From: Eimeria necatrix
Taxonomy: Eukaryota; Apicomplexa; Conoidasida; Eucoccidiorida; Eimeriidae
Reading direction: 5' to 3'
DNA: 30,000 nucleotides
Assembly: GCF_000499385.1 (NCBI RefSeq)
Contig: NW_013653236.1
Coordinates: forward strand, 1 to 30,000
The position numbers were made by a program, and so were the translations under genes. The notes below the pieces were generated by a model that searched no databases, was not told where the DNA came from, and saw only the letters and a program-made list of their open reading frames with translations. Below, one piece after another: positions 1 to 10,343 of this stretch; position 1 is the stretch's first letter, and every line of letters begins with the position of its first letter.

Positions 1-465
1 CCAATTAATTAAATTAAATCCAATTAATTAAATTAAATCCAATTAATTTAATTAAATCCAATTAATTTAACTAAATCCAATTAATTTAATTAAATCCAAT
101 TAATTTAATTAAATCCAATTAATTTAATTAAATCCAATTAATTAAATTAAATCCAATTAATTAAATTAAATCCAATTAATTAAATTAAATCCAATTAATT
201 TAATTAAATCCAATTAATTTAATTAAATCCAATTAATTAAATTAAATCCAATTAATTTAATTAAATCCAATTAATTTAATTAAATCCAATTAATTTAATT
301 AAATCCAATTAAATCCATTTAATTAAATCCAATTAATTAAATTAAATCCAATTAATTAAATTAAATCCAATTAATTTAATTAAATCCAATTAATTTAATT
401 AAATCCAATTAATTAAATTAAATCCAACTAAATCCATTTAATTAAATCCAATTAATTAATTTAAA
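1..465. repeat. 19-bp AT-rich tandem satellite
   Basis: Tandem array of a 19-bp unit CCAATTAATTTAATTAAAT, about 24 copies and continuing past the left edge. Two unit types alternate in blocks: one has TTAATTTAATT and the other TTAAATTAAAT in the middle, i.e. the central A/T stretch is flipped. Shortened hybrid units containing ATCCATTT occur near 306-330 and 423-447. No coding potential. It most likely lies in an intron or the 3-prime flank of the minus-strand gene to the right. Confidence 0.95.
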
Positions 466-517
466 ATAAATAATGGATTTGTTTTTATTCATTTCCAGTT
501 CCACTCACTCGGGACTT

Positions 518-2498
518 TTATTTGTTTCGCGAGAAGACTGAATTCTTTCTTTAGACCTGAAAAGAAAAATATTTATTTTATTTTTATTTTTTATTTATTT
601 TATTTTGTTTTTCATTTTGTTTTTAATTCATTTTAACTTCATTTTGTTTTGTTTTCACTTCCATTTCAATTTCATTTCTTTTACTTCATTTTTTCCCTTT
701 TTATTTCAATTTAGACTTCAATTTTTATTTTAATTTCAATTTTAATTTTAATTTCAGTTTTAATTTTTTTTAATTTTAGTTTTACTTTCAATTTTACTGT
801 CAAGTTCGTTTTTATTTTACTTTTATTTTCATTTTTGTTTTTGTTTTGTTTTCGCGTATCTTCAAAAACTGAATTAGAAGAAATAATTGAAAGATAAGAA
901 GAGCTTTTGAAATAAATAAAAAAAAGCCTCAAAATTAAATTAAAAATGAATTAAAAACAAGTTAAATAGGTTAAATGAAATCATGTAAAATAAATTCAAA
1001 TAAAAGAGAAAAAATTAAGAATAAATAAATTAAGAGTAAATAAATTATATAAAATAAATTCAAACAAAATAAATTCAAATAATTAAAATAAAATAAATTA
1101 AATTAAATTAAATTAAATTAAATTTATTTTCTTCTCACTTTTGGCCATTGCCTGGGGTGTCACTGCACCTACAGACACCTGAAAAAAAATCAAAACTTCA
1201 AATTTATTTATTTAAAACAAATAAAACAAATAAAACAATTAAACAAATAAAACAAATAAACAAATAAGACAATAAAACAATTAAACAAATAAACCAAATA
1301 AAACAAATAAAACAATTGAACGAATACAACAATTAAAAAACAAAACAAATAAAACAAGTAAGCAAATAAAACAATTAAACAAATACAACAAATAAAACAA
1401 ATAAAATAATGAAACAATTTAATAAATGCAATAAATAAAATAAATAAAACAAATAAAACAAATAAAACAACTGAACAAAAAAGCAAATAAAACAATGGTG
1501 CAATTAAACAAATAAACCAACTAAAGAATTAAAGCAAATAAAGAGAGTAAAACAAATAAGACAAATAAAGAAAATATTAAAACAAATAAAACAAATAAAG
1601 AAAATAAAACAAATGGAACAAATAAAACAAATAAAATAAATAAAACAGGTAAGCCAGCTATAACAAACAAACCAACTATAATAAAGAAAAGAAATATGAG
1701 AAATAAAAGAAGTAAACCAAATATGACAAATAAAACGCTTGAAACAGATAAACAAAATAAAACAAAAGGCAAAGTAAAACAAATAAACAAAATAAAACAA
1801 GGCAAAGTAAAACAAATAAACAAATAATCGAATAATAAATAAATAAATAAAATAAAAAGAAATAATTAATTTTAATTATTTTGTTTCTTCGCACGAGAAT
1901 TGCGCGGAGCATAAGTTTGAATTCTTCCACAGCCAAGGCGTTTTTGATGGAGGGACCTGCATCGAAAAAGAGAGAATTGGAGCGAAAAGTTGCAACTAAA
2001 AGCAACAAATTGTGATTTAAAACACTAAAATGTAATTAAAAACTTTTAATTGCAATTTAAAACTTTTAATTTCGATTTAAAACGAACAAAAACGAAACGC
2101 CTCCCACCGCGCGCATGTCTGGGGTGTACGTACACCCCATGAAACAGCCGCTGGAGGCGAAACGGAAAGAAAGCGACTTGGAGACAAATAAATGAAGCAA
2201 ATAAAGGAAATAAAATAAATAAATAATAAAATAATAATAAATAAACAATAAATAAACAAAAATAAACAAAAAATGAGGCATAGATGGAGAATAAATGACG
2301 GAAACGGGAGCGCTCACTGGTCCTGAGGAGCTGTCTGAGAAGCACTTTGCAGAAAGTGTTTTTTTCTTTGCAAAAGTTTTTCATTTTTTCGAAATTAAAA
2401 ATTAAATTCCATTCTTTTAATCCCGACTTCTTTTCCCCCACCGCGAGAGCCACAGACTCCGGGCTCTTCGCTCCCGCAAACTCCACAAAACCCTCAAA
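518..2498 (-). CDS. Candidate 3-prime exons of the unidentified minus-strand gene
   Basis: Several short minus-strand segments have good splice signals and protein-like translations. 2498-2442 is the best: acceptor GTGCAG, translation FEGFVEFAGAKSPESVALA, donor GTGGGG, phase 0 on both sides, and it joins in frame to the exon ending at 2759. 2334-2318 or 2344-2318 ends in donor GTGAGC. 1956 downward follows acceptor TTTTCGATGCAG and in one frame reads PSIKNALAVEEFKLMLRAIL. 1178-1139 (acceptor TTTTTTTTCAG, donor GTGAGA) reads VSVGAVTPQAMAK and ends in phase 1. It joins in frame to 868-821, which reads FEDTRKQNKNKNENK. 537 downward follows acceptor GAATTCAG; in the carried phase it reaches a stop at 518-520, or it could use donor GTGAGT. 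The chain between 2318 and 1178 could not be made phase-consistent, so some exons are missing or wrong. The gene may instead end at the TGA at 2750-2752. Confidence 0.4.
1200..1850. repeat. Degenerate AAACAAATAA-type repeat
   Basis: About 650 nt of irregular tandem units built from AAACAAAT, AAATAAAAC and AATTAAACA, with C as the only frequent non-A/T base on the plus strand. The long minus-strand frames rich in Leu, Phe, Ile and Cys across it are repeat artefacts. It probably lies in an intron of the minus-strand gene. Confidence 0.9.
2121..2138. other. GTGTACGTACAC palindrome, copy 1
   Basis: Perfect 18-nt palindrome GGGGTGTACGTACACCCC, one of the longest clean members of the dispersed family. 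It sits in the 3-prime half of the minus-strand gene between candidate exons. Confidence 0.95.
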
Positions 2499-2506
2499 CT
2501 GCACGC

Positions 2507-2561
2507 AAACCCTAAACCCTAAACCCTAAACCCTAAACCCTAAACCCTAAACTCTAAACCC
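2507..2561. repeat. Telomere-like AAACCCT array
   Basis: About seven AAACCCT heptamers, the last ones degenerate (AAACTCT). TTTAGGG is on the sense strand of the minus-strand gene. The array ends just upstream, in the transcribed direction, of the acceptor of the exon starting at 2498. Confidence 0.97.
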
Positions 2562-2639
2562 ATGGGCCGCTGGGGGGGGGTGAAGGGATGCAAAATTGAT
2601 TTGTTTGAAATGCTGTTGACTGCATTTTGTGCAAAATTA

Positions 2640-2866
2640 AATTAAATTTAATTAAATTCAATTAAGTCAAATTAAATCAAATCAAATTAAATCAAATTAA
2701 ATCAAATTAAATTAAATCAAATTAAATTAACCAATTTAATTTAATTGGTTCAAATTACAGATTTCTCAATTTGCATTTTGTGCTCCTCAGAAAGAGCCTT
2801 CGCCTCCTGCAAAAAATAAATGAAATAAAATAAATAAATAAATAAATAAATATCTGAATTAATGAA

Positions 2867-2898
<32 letters not shown>

Positions 2899-3165
2899 CA
2901 AAAAATTAATCATAAAATCGGGACTATTAGTAATGCCAAATAACTTCAGCAATTTGAATTAAGTAAATAAATAAGTTAATTAGTTTATTCCTTAATTAAC
3001 TAATTAACTTACTTTTATCAATTTAATAATCAATTGAATAATTAATTAATTAATTAATTAATTAATTAATTAATTAATTAATTAACTTATTTATTAGTTT
3101 GCTTATTAATTAATTGATTTATTCACTTATTTATTTTAATTTATTTATTTATTTATTTTGTAATT
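2640..3165. repeat. AT simple repeats in an intron
   Basis: Successive blocks of AAATTAAATC repeats (2640-2745), AAAT repeats (2818-2895), a pure TTAA run (about 3035-3085) and TTTA repeats (3120-3165). Apart from the short exon ending at 2759 and starting at 2806 nothing coding is seen. Confidence 0.85.
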
Positions 3166-6100
3166 ACCGTTTCTGCAGTTTGGAACTGCTCCATCACTTC
3201 TTGCAGCAGTTCCTGCAGAGGGAAATAAAAAAGTGGAAATTAAAAATAAATAAAAATAAATAAAATTTATTTTTATCAATTTATTTATTTTGAAAAGAAT
3301 ATTATAAATAACTATTTTCAAAAACCAAACAAATGGAAATTAAAGCTGCACAAAAACGGCATTTCAGGGGGCCAAACAACCCAAACCCTAAACCCTAAAC
3401 CCTAAACCCTAAACCCTAAACCCTAAACCCTAGCTGTCCAAACTGGCGCGGCATTCTTCACTTCTTCTCAAATTCAATTTGCTGCTCTTACCGTTACTGA
3501 ACTCTCTTTCTCCAGGTTGTTCTGAAGAAACAAACCCTAAACCCTAAACCCTAAACCCTAACCCTATAAACCCCAGCCCCAAACCCTAAACTCTAAACCC
3601 CAAACTCGAAACCCTAACCCCCAAAACCTAACCCCCAAGCCCTCACCCCCAAACCCTAACCCCCAAACCCTAACCCTTAACCCCTAAACCCCAAACCCTA
3701 AACCCTAAACCCCAAACCCTAAACCCTAAACACCAAAGCCTAAACCCCAAACCCTAAACCCTAAACCCTAAACCCCAAACCCTAAACCCTAAACCCTAAA
3801 CCCTAAACCCTAAACCCTAGTTGCCTGGAGGTAGTTGAAGACGGAGTATGCGTAGAAGTTGGTTCTTGCGAAGAGTTCTTCCATGGTCTTAGTAGCATTT
3901 TCTTCATCTTTCCAGAATTGTCTGGAGAGAAAGAAATGGAGGACATTTTGGTTGGAGTCTTTTTCGTTTTTTTGGATTAGTTTTTGGTCTTTTGGATTGG
4001 TTTTTGGATTTCCCAGGTCCTTTTCTTCTCCTTTTTCTTTTTCTCCAGTTTTCGCAGAGGGTTTTGCCATTTTAAACAACAAAAAAACTGCTCGAGACAA
4101 TAAATAATGACTCAACTCTTTCCCCCTTTTGTTCTTCTTCTGCAGACACTTCAGCAGCGAGTCTCGGCTGTCCATACACTCCGCGAAGTACGACCCGTGC
4201 CGGTGGTGGTTCGCCAACGGAATTCCTATTTCACAATTTCAGGAAATTTATTTAATTTATTTATTTATTGGATTTAATTGGATTTAATTCGATTTAATTT
4301 GGTTTTATTTGGTTTAATTTTATCTAATTTGGCTTAAATTTGACTTGATTTGACTTAAATTGGATTTAATTCGATCTAAATCCACTTTGTTTCACTTTAT
4401 TTGACCTAAATTTGATTTAATTTGATTTAAATTTGTTTTAATTTGATTTAAATTTGATTTAATTTGATTTAATTTGATTTAATTTGATTTAAATTTGATT
4501 TAAACTTGGTTTAAACTTGATTTAATTTCATTTAATTTGATTTAATTTGATTTAATTTGAATTAATTTGATTTAAATTTGATTTAATTTGATTTAATTTG
4601 ATTTAAATTTGATTTAAATTTGATTTAAATTTGATTTAAATTTGATTTAAATTTGGCTTGATTTGTTCTTATTTGATTTAATTTAAATTTAATTTAATTC
4701 AATTCAAAAATGGTTATTTGCTGCTGCTGCGGTGGCAGCTTTTGTTTCTTTTAAGGATGCGCTGCAGCAGCAGGCCCAAACCCTAAACCCTAAACCCTAA
4801 ACCCTAAACCCTAAACCCTTAGCAGTGAGCCCCTCTGTGCACAAGTCCCCAAACCCTAAACCCTAAACCGTGCACCCTAAGCCCCAAACCCTAAACCCTA
4901 AACCCTAAACCCTAAACCCTAGAGTGGTTTGAAATACCCTTTTTGACAATAATTTCGAAAACAGATTCTTCAATTGCATTATCCAAATCAAGTTGCATTT
5001 CAATTTCTTCTTTGTCCATCTCTGGAAAAGCCTTATGAGCCTCCATTTGCAACTAAAAACAAAAAACAAAATAAAAATAAAAGATTTATTTTTCAAGGGT
5101 TTAGGGTTTAGGGTTTGAGACGGCCTCGTCACGCTAGGGTTTAGCGTTAAACCCTAAACCCTAGCTCCCTAAACCGCGCCAAACCCTAAACCCTAAACCC
5201 GAACCCCCAAACCCTAAGCCTGCCCAAACCCTAAACCCTGCAGCGTAAACCCTAAACCCTAAACCCTAAACCCCAAACCCCAAACCCCAAACCCTTAACG
5301 CCGCACCCTAGGCGCTGCAGCGTAAACCCCAAACCCTAAACCCTAAATCGTGGTTTGCTGGCCTTGGAGACTTTGTCGAGGTGCTCGGTTTGGGGCTGGG
5401 AGGGCTCGAGGGCCGCGAGGGCGGGGAGAACGAACTTGAAGGGAAAAGCGGGAAAGGCGAAAAAAGCATTTTGTCTTTTTGCAATTTGAGTCCACGCGAG
5501 AAGAAGAGGCAAAAGGTCGAAAACCTTTTTTAAATCTCTTTCGAAAACCACTCCGCGAAAAACCGCCATCAGCAAAAAGGAAAGCTGCAAAAACTCCGGC
5601 CCGCTGCCGAACACTGCGGCCGAAGATTCAACTCCCGCTGCGCGCCGCCGCAAAAACTCAAATTTCCGAATTTAAATTCCAAAAATCAATAAATAATAAT
5701 AGAAAAACATAAAAAATAATAATAAATCCTTTTTTCGTTCTTTTTTCTGCTTTAAATGACCCGGAAATAACGAGATCGGACGCGAAAACGCGAAACCTGA
5801 ACTTGAATTTCTGCCACGCAAATTCAACTTTCTCCCGCTTTTCTCCACAGTTTCGCGAACTTTTCCGAATTAAATCAAAAACTACTTTCTTTCCATTCCC
5901 CATTCCGTGAAAACGGAAAGTTTTGAACATATTTTCCCCTTTGAAACTCGCGAAGTTCGACGGTGCTGAGGTGTACGTACACCCGAAACCGCTGACTCTG
6001 CACTGAATTTCAAGACGCTCCGCCTTCACTTGATTTCGCTTTTGAGAATTAAAAAGCAGTTTGAAAGTTATATTATTTTATTTTATTTACCTTTTTCGAG

Positions 6101-6238
6101 ACCTTCCACCGATAAAATGACTCTTTCTTCTTTTTTTTTTCCTTTCGGCTTCTTCCTTATTGCCAAGCGCCCCCCCACCTCTGTTGCTTCCCAGTGCCCG
6201 GTCATGCGGTGAAACTGCTGCAGCACTGCAGCAGCAAA
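2759..6238 (-). CDS. Unidentified multi-exon gene, possible coiled-coil protein
   Basis: Proposed exons in transcribed order: 6238-6091, 5965-5886, 5584-5342 (or to 5363), 5052-4938, 4225-4150 (or to 4117), 3921-3825 (or to 3816), 3521-3492, 3212-3168, 2806-2759. Phases agree through the chain: 1, 0, 0, 1, 2, 0, 0, 0, 0. Signature stretches are QFHRMTGHWEATEVGGRLAI, FKTFRFHGMGNGKK, FLLMAVFRGVVFERDLKK, EIEMQLDLDNAIEESVFEII then KKGIPLANHHRHGSYFAECM across a junction, TKTMEELFARTNFYAYSVF, and the helical run LLQEVMEQFQTAET-EAKALSEEHKMQIEK. Splice signals are canonical for the last three introns (TTTCTTCAG, CCCTCTGCAG, TTTTTGCAG acceptors; GTAAGA and GTAATT donors). Donors of the 5584 and 3921 exons are ambiguous: either GC (AAG/GC, CAG/GC) or a GT inside the telomere-like repeat. 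The Glu/Lys/Gln-rich 3-prime part suggests a coiled coil. I do not recognise the family. The 5-prime end is not found, and the gene may continue leftward past 2759. Confidence 0.68.
3383..3431. repeat. Telomere-like AAACCCT array
   Basis: Seven AAACCCT units in the intron between the 30-nt exon 3521-3492 and the 45-nt exon 3212-3168. It begins about 60 nt past that exon's GTAAGA donor in the transcribed direction. Confidence 0.97.
3532..3819. repeat. Long degenerate telomere-like array
   Basis: Nearly 290 nt of AAACCCT with many variant units (CCCCAAA, AACCCCTAA, AACCCCCAA). It fills the whole intron between the exon ending at 3825/3816 and the exon starting at 3521. Units are purest at the two ends and most degenerate in the middle. 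The array reaches the exon end directly, so the 5-prime splice site is either GC at CAG/GCAACT or the first GT of the repeat itself. Confidence 0.97.
4250..4705. repeat. TTTGATTTAA-type intron repeat
   Basis: About 450 nt of tandem, mostly 10-11 bp units such as TTTGATTTAA and ATTTGATTTAA, lying immediately beyond the acceptor of the exon starting at 4225 within the same minus-strand intron. No coding signal. Confidence 0.93.
4778..4919. repeat. Telomere-like AAACCCT arrays, two blocks
   Basis: Two blocks (4778-4819 and 4852-4919) separated by about 30 nt of unique sequence. The second block starts about 18 nt past the donor GTATTT of the exon ending at 4938 in the transcribed direction. TTTAGGG is on the sense strand of the gene. 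Confidence 0.97.
5096..5345. repeat. Telomere-like arrays with an orientation switch
   Basis: 5096-5117 reads TTTAGGG on the plus strand, and from about 5150 to 5345 the array reads AAACCCT. Between them at about 5133-5164 the two orientations meet head to head around GCTAGGGTTTA-GCG-TTAAACCCT, an inverted repeat. Further right the array is interrupted by CTGCAGCGTAAACCC units. The array touches the end of the minus-strand exon at 5342. Confidence 0.95.
5970..5983. other. GTGTACGTACAC palindrome, copy 2, at a splice acceptor
   Basis: Perfect 14-nt GGTGTACGTACACC. Read on the minus strand it continues directly into TCAG, the acceptor of the exon starting at 5965. That acceptor gives a clean phase-1 join to the exon ending at 6091. 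Confidence 0.95.
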
Positions 6239-6689
6239 CTGCAAAGGCAGCAGCAGCAAAAGAACTTTCCACACTTCAACTAAATTAAAATCTTCGCCAA
6301 GTCTCCTGCTGCCGCTTATATGCAAACAGCAAACACACTTAGCAGCAGAGCAGCAGCAGCAGCAGCAGCAGCAAAAGAGCAGCAGCAGCAGCAGCAGCAA
6401 ATCAGGAAGCAAATTGAACAAGCACTCAGCAGCAGCTGCTGCAGGCCACGCCGGCCCGAGAGAAAATGAAAAGTTATTTTCATTTTCAAGTTGGAGCAGC
6501 AGCAGCAAGAAGCAAACAAAGCAATTTTAATCCATCCTGCTGCTGCTGCTGCTGCTGCTGCTGGTTCAGCAGCTCTTGTCCTTTTTGCCGCTGCTGCTGC
6601 TGCTGCTTTTGCTGCTGCTGCTGCTGTTCCTGGGTGCTGGTCCTGCAGCAGCTGCGTCTTCTTGTGCTGCTGCGACTATTGCTGCTGCG

Positions 6690-6720
<31 letters not shown>

Positions 6721-6830
6721 CTGTTGCTGCTGCTGTTGCTGCTGCTGTTGCTGCTGCTGTTGCTGCTGCTGCTTCTGTTGCTGCTGCTGTTGCTGCTGCT
6801 GTTGCTGCTGCTTATTAGGAGTGTGGAAGC
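6239..6830. repeat. CAG/CTG triplet block
   Basis: Dense triplet repeats: CAG on the plus strand at about 6345-6400 and 6430-6510, then CTG (with TTG interruptions) from about 6537 to 6812. The many overlapping open frames (poly-Leu, poly-Cys and poly-Ala forward; poly-Gln and poly-Ser reverse) follow from the repeat. On the minus strand, which is the coding strand of the gene to the left, the larger part reads Gln, Ser or Ala, so it may encode a homopolymer-rich region or lie in an intron. Confidence 0.9.
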
Positions 6831-7262
6831 AGCAAAAGCGTCGACTGGAAAATCCGCTGAAGACAGTTGGCGGGACTTGTGCGCGCTGTCGATACACCTG
6901 GACGCGCGGAAACAAAAGCCCTGAAGACGAATTAAAATGAAATAAATAAATAAAAATAATAAAAGTGGAAATAAATGAAAGCAAGAAAGCTGCAAAGAGC
7001 TGCAGCGGCGATCTCGGGGGTGCCTAGACACCCGAACCAGTGGGCGACCGCTGCAGCGAGAACGCAGTGAAGTTTCTGAAAAGGAATTCGAGAAAGTTTT
7101 TTGATTTCGAATTAAATAAATAAATTAAATAAAATAAATAAAATAAATTAAATTAAATAAATAAAATGAATTCAATTAAATTCAAAACGAGAAACAATTC
7201 CAGTTACTGCTTCCCGACACTCCGCCGATCTCCCGCGGCGGCGGCGCCTCTCCCGGAAACTT
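6831..7262 (-). CDS. Weak minus-strand exon candidates
   Basis: Three possible upstream exons of the gene on the left. 7262-7205 follows TTCAAG, reads FPGEAPPPREIGGVSGS and ends in donor GTAACT. 7075 downward follows CTTTTTCAG and meets donor GTGTCT, which lies inside the palindrome-like GGGTGCCTAGACACCC at 7018-7033. A segment starting near 6921 follows CGTCTTCAG and in one frame contains SSADFPVDAFAASTLL before entering the CAG tract. I could not connect these to each other or to the exon at 6238 with confidence, and none contains a convincing start codon. Confidence 0.25.
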
Positions 7263-8093
7263 GAATTCAAATTGAATTCAAATTGAATTGTTTTAAATTG
7301 TTTTAAATTGATTTAAATTCATTTTAAATTTATTTTAAATTTATTTTAAATTTATTTTAATTTCATTTTAAATTCGTTTTGAATTCATTCGATTTCTTTT
7401 CCGGTTCTTTCCGATTCAAGAACGGCAGCCTCGCTGTCCCGGGTCAGATCGCGAGCAGCGGCGAAGTTGAATTCAAAAGTGGAAAGCGGAATAAATTCAA
7501 ATATTTAATTTAATATTTCTTTTATTTAATTTAATATTTGAATTTATTAAATCTTTTTTCATTTTAATATTCAAATTCAAAAAAAAAATTCAAATTCAAA
7601 AATCCAAATTTGCAGATTCAATTCGGGGCTTTTGCGCGTCGCGCTGAGACCGCCGCCGACTCTCTCATTTCCGCTTCCGAATTTAAATTTAAATTTAAAT
7701 TTAAATTTAAATTTAAATTTAAATTTAAATTTAATTTTAAATTTAAATTTAAATTTAAATTTAAATTTGAATTTAAATTTAGATATAAGGATTTAAAATT
7801 AGATTTAAGGATTTAAAATTGAATTTAAATTTAAATTCCGTTTTAAATTCAAATTCAAATTCAATTTTAAATTCAAATTCAAATTCAATCTTGAATCTGA
7901 ATTTTAAATTCAAATTCAATTTTAAATTTAAATTCAAATTCAAATTCGATTTATATCCAAATTCAAATTTATAATCAAATTTGAATTTGAATTCAAATTT
8001 AAATTCAAGTTTGTTTTAATTTGAATTTAAATTCAATTCATATTCAATTTAAATTCAAATCAAATTTAAATTTAAATTTAAATTTAAATTTAA
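7263..8093. repeat. AT-rich region with AAATTT hexamer runs
   Basis: Mostly A/T simple sequence. It includes a pure (AAATTT)n run at about 7680-7770 and another at 8060-8090; the hexamer is self-complementary, so these can fold into long hairpins. Between them are AAATTCAAATTC repeats. Short G+C-richer islands at 7420-7470 and 7610-7680 have acceptor-like AG on the plus strand but no consistent reading; the second gives IQFGAFARRAETAADSLIS in one frame. Confidence 0.85.
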
Positions 8094-8129
8094 ATGATTC
8101 ACTTTCGTTTTGATTCAGAAACGGAAATA

Positions 8130-8440
8130 AGAAAGTCGGCTGTTGCTGCTGCTGCTGCTGCTGCTTCTGTTGTTCTTGCTGTTGTTGCTGCTGCTGCTGC
8201 TGCTTGCTGCTGCTGCTGCTGCTGTTGCTGCTGCTCGCGCTACTACTCAGCGACAGCTAGCCGCAGTCTCTTTGCTGCAGTAAGCTGCAGCTAGCTGCAG
8301 CTAGCTGCAACTGCTGCAGCTAGCTGCAGCAAGCTGCAGCTTACTGCAGCAAACTGCAGCAAACTGCAGCAAGCTGCAGCTAGCTGCAGCTAGCTGCAGC
8401 AAGCTGTAGCTAGCTGCAGCTAGCTACAGCAAAGGGGGTA
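8130..8440. repeat. CTG tract followed by CTAGCTGCAG minisatellite
   Basis: CTG triplets at about 8137-8236, then about 160 nt of irregular 10-11 bp units made of GCTGCAGCTA, CTGCAGCAAG and CTGCAGCAAA. Almost every unit contains the palindrome CTGCAG and many contain GCTAGC. No coding signal. Confidence 0.9.
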
Positions 8441-8576
8441 CTTGAAGGCCTAATCTGCTGCAGCAAAAAACGAAGAAAGTTTTTCCCTTTTGAAGACTTC
8501 TTGACTGCAGCTGAGCTGCAGCAGCAAAACTAGTTGAACTAATTTGCTTCAGTTAGGTGAACACTTTAGAGTTATT

Positions 8577-8656
8577 TTTTGAATTGTTTGCAAAAGTTTT
8601 ATTTTAATTTGTTGCAGTTTAGAATTCTTTTTGAATTGTTTGCAAAAGTTTTATTA
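8577..8656. repeat. Direct repeat of about 25 bp
   Basis: TTGAATTGTTTGCAAAAGTTTTATT occurs twice, once near 8579-8603 and again near 8631-8656, with about 28 nt between the copies that itself shares TTTAATTTG-like sequence. Unknown significance; the region otherwise has no gene I can support. Confidence 0.8.
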
Positions 8657-9246
8657 AATGAGTTTTGAATTTCCTCAAAAACTGAACAAGAGGAGCTGCG
8701 GTTTCAGGTGTACACGCAGGTGCGAGAAGCGCGCGAGCGAGTGGGGCTAAAGCATGTACATACAGCGCACGAATATAAATGCAATTCATTTATATTTCGT
8801 TTATATTTCATTTATAATTCATTTATAATCATTTATAATCATTTATAATTCATTTGTGTTGCAATATTTGCACTTCAATCGCGTTTTGTGCCTCCTTTGC
8901 ACTCAGTTCCGCGGTGGGGTCCTTTGAAACTCCTCCCTGGCGCTGCCGCGCGAATCCGAGGTCCCGAAGTTGAATTTTTGCGCATTTTTGTTTCATTTTT
9001 GTTTTATTTTTGTTTATTTTTGTTTAATTTTGTTTTATTTTGAACTGCGAGGGGCGAAAAGGCGAAAATTGGAATTAAAAACTCTTTCGGCGAGTTTTCC
9101 GGCGCGCGCGTTCGCTGGCCGCGCGGTGTACGTACACCCCGTGGGGTGTACGTCCAGCGCGCGGGGTGTACGTACACCTGAACGCGGCGCGCGGGCGCGC
9201 AGTCGGCGCAGTTTGGGTCATTTTTGTTCGTTTTTGCTGCCGTTTT
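8657..9246. other. Region 3-prime of p24, no supported gene
   Basis: Contains a partial palindrome GGTGTACAC near 8707, irregular CATTTATAAT repeats (8770-8855), a G+C-richer island at 8880-8970 and the cluster of palindromes at 9125-9178. On the minus strand the island reads KDPTAELSAKEAQNAIEV in one open frame after a GCGGCAG acceptor and ends in a stop near 8849. This might be an exon of the gene further left, but nothing links it. Confidence 0.5.
9125..9178. other. GTGTACGTACAC palindromes, cluster of three
   Basis: Two perfect 14-nt copies (9125-9138 and 9165-9178) flank a degenerate copy GGGGTGTACGTCC near 9143. All lie within 55 nt, about 70-120 nt beyond the stop codon of the p24 gene. 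This is the densest cluster of the family in the window. Confidence 0.95.
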
Positions 9247-9800
9247 TCACACAATGGTTTTAACTTCGAAATAAGACTTCACAAAGTATATTTGCAACGC
9301 AGTTAGCACCAATTGCATGCCCATTTGGATCGATTTCCACAAAGTCGCCCGCCGCCGCGTCGACTCCCCCAACTCCGCATGCACCCCCAGCCGCACCATT
9401 GCATGCGACTGCTGCTCGAACAGCGAGTTCGCCTGCATGCAAACAAAACAGTTTAATTAATTCAGTTAAAACTTCTTAATTTAATTAATTCAATCCAAAC
9501 AATTCAGTTCTAATCATTCAATTCAAATGACGCATTTATTCTGCTTTCTTTTGATGTCTGCTGCTGCTCAAATGCGGCTTTTCGCAGCTTCTTTCGTTAT
9601 ATCTGCTGCTGCTGCTGCTGCTGCTGCTGCTATAGTTGCTGCTGCTGCTGCTGCTGCTACTACCACGCCTCTGCTGCCACTGCTGCTGCAACTGCTGCTG
9701 CTACTGCTGCTGCGACTACTCCTCTACTGCAGCAGCTGCTGCGGCTCCTCCACCTCTGCCTTTCCCGCTGCTGCTGCTGCTAAACCTCCGCTGCCGTTGC

Positions 9801-9852
<52 letters not shown>

Positions 9853-10032
9853 ACCTTCTGCAGAACTTCGTTCATGAGCCCCTTGAGCTTCAAAGCCTCG
9901 TCTTCGAGGGCCAGCTGGTTGGGGTGGGAATTCTTTTCTTGAGTTTGCAAATGAAAGTCTATTGTCACTGTTTGCTCAAAAGACAACAGACTCCGCACGC
10001 ACACCGCGTACTCCCCCCGCAGAGGCAGCTGC

Positions 10033-10098
<66 letters not shown>

Positions 10099-10147
10099 GC
10101 GCACATATAAGGGCAATTCATATTGATTCGTAATAATAACTATGGAT

Positions 10148-10212
<65 letters not shown>

Positions 10213-10307
10213 TAATAATAATAATAATAATAATGATAATAATAATAATAATAATAATAATAATAGTAATAATAATTTGTAGGAATCACGCAGCGGTAGT
10301 TGCAGAC

Positions 10308-10343
<36 letters not shown>

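Noticed and set aside
488..6238. Formin FH2 domain as identity of the minus-strand gene
   Set aside because: Some helical spacing resembled the C-terminal part of FH2, but the hallmark Asn-x-x-Asn/Gly motif and order of helices could not be found.
6466..7031. Several long overlapping open frames (poly-Leu/Cys/Ala forward, poly-Gln/Ser reverse)
   Set aside because: Triplet repeats are stop-free in all frames; no start, splice signals or complex protein sequence single out one frame.
8602..8695. Minus-strand segment reading VFEEIQNSFNKTFANNSKRI after a CCGCAG acceptor
   Set aside because: It overlaps a 25-bp direct repeat and has no upstream partner exon, so the protein-like look may be chance in A/T-rich DNA.
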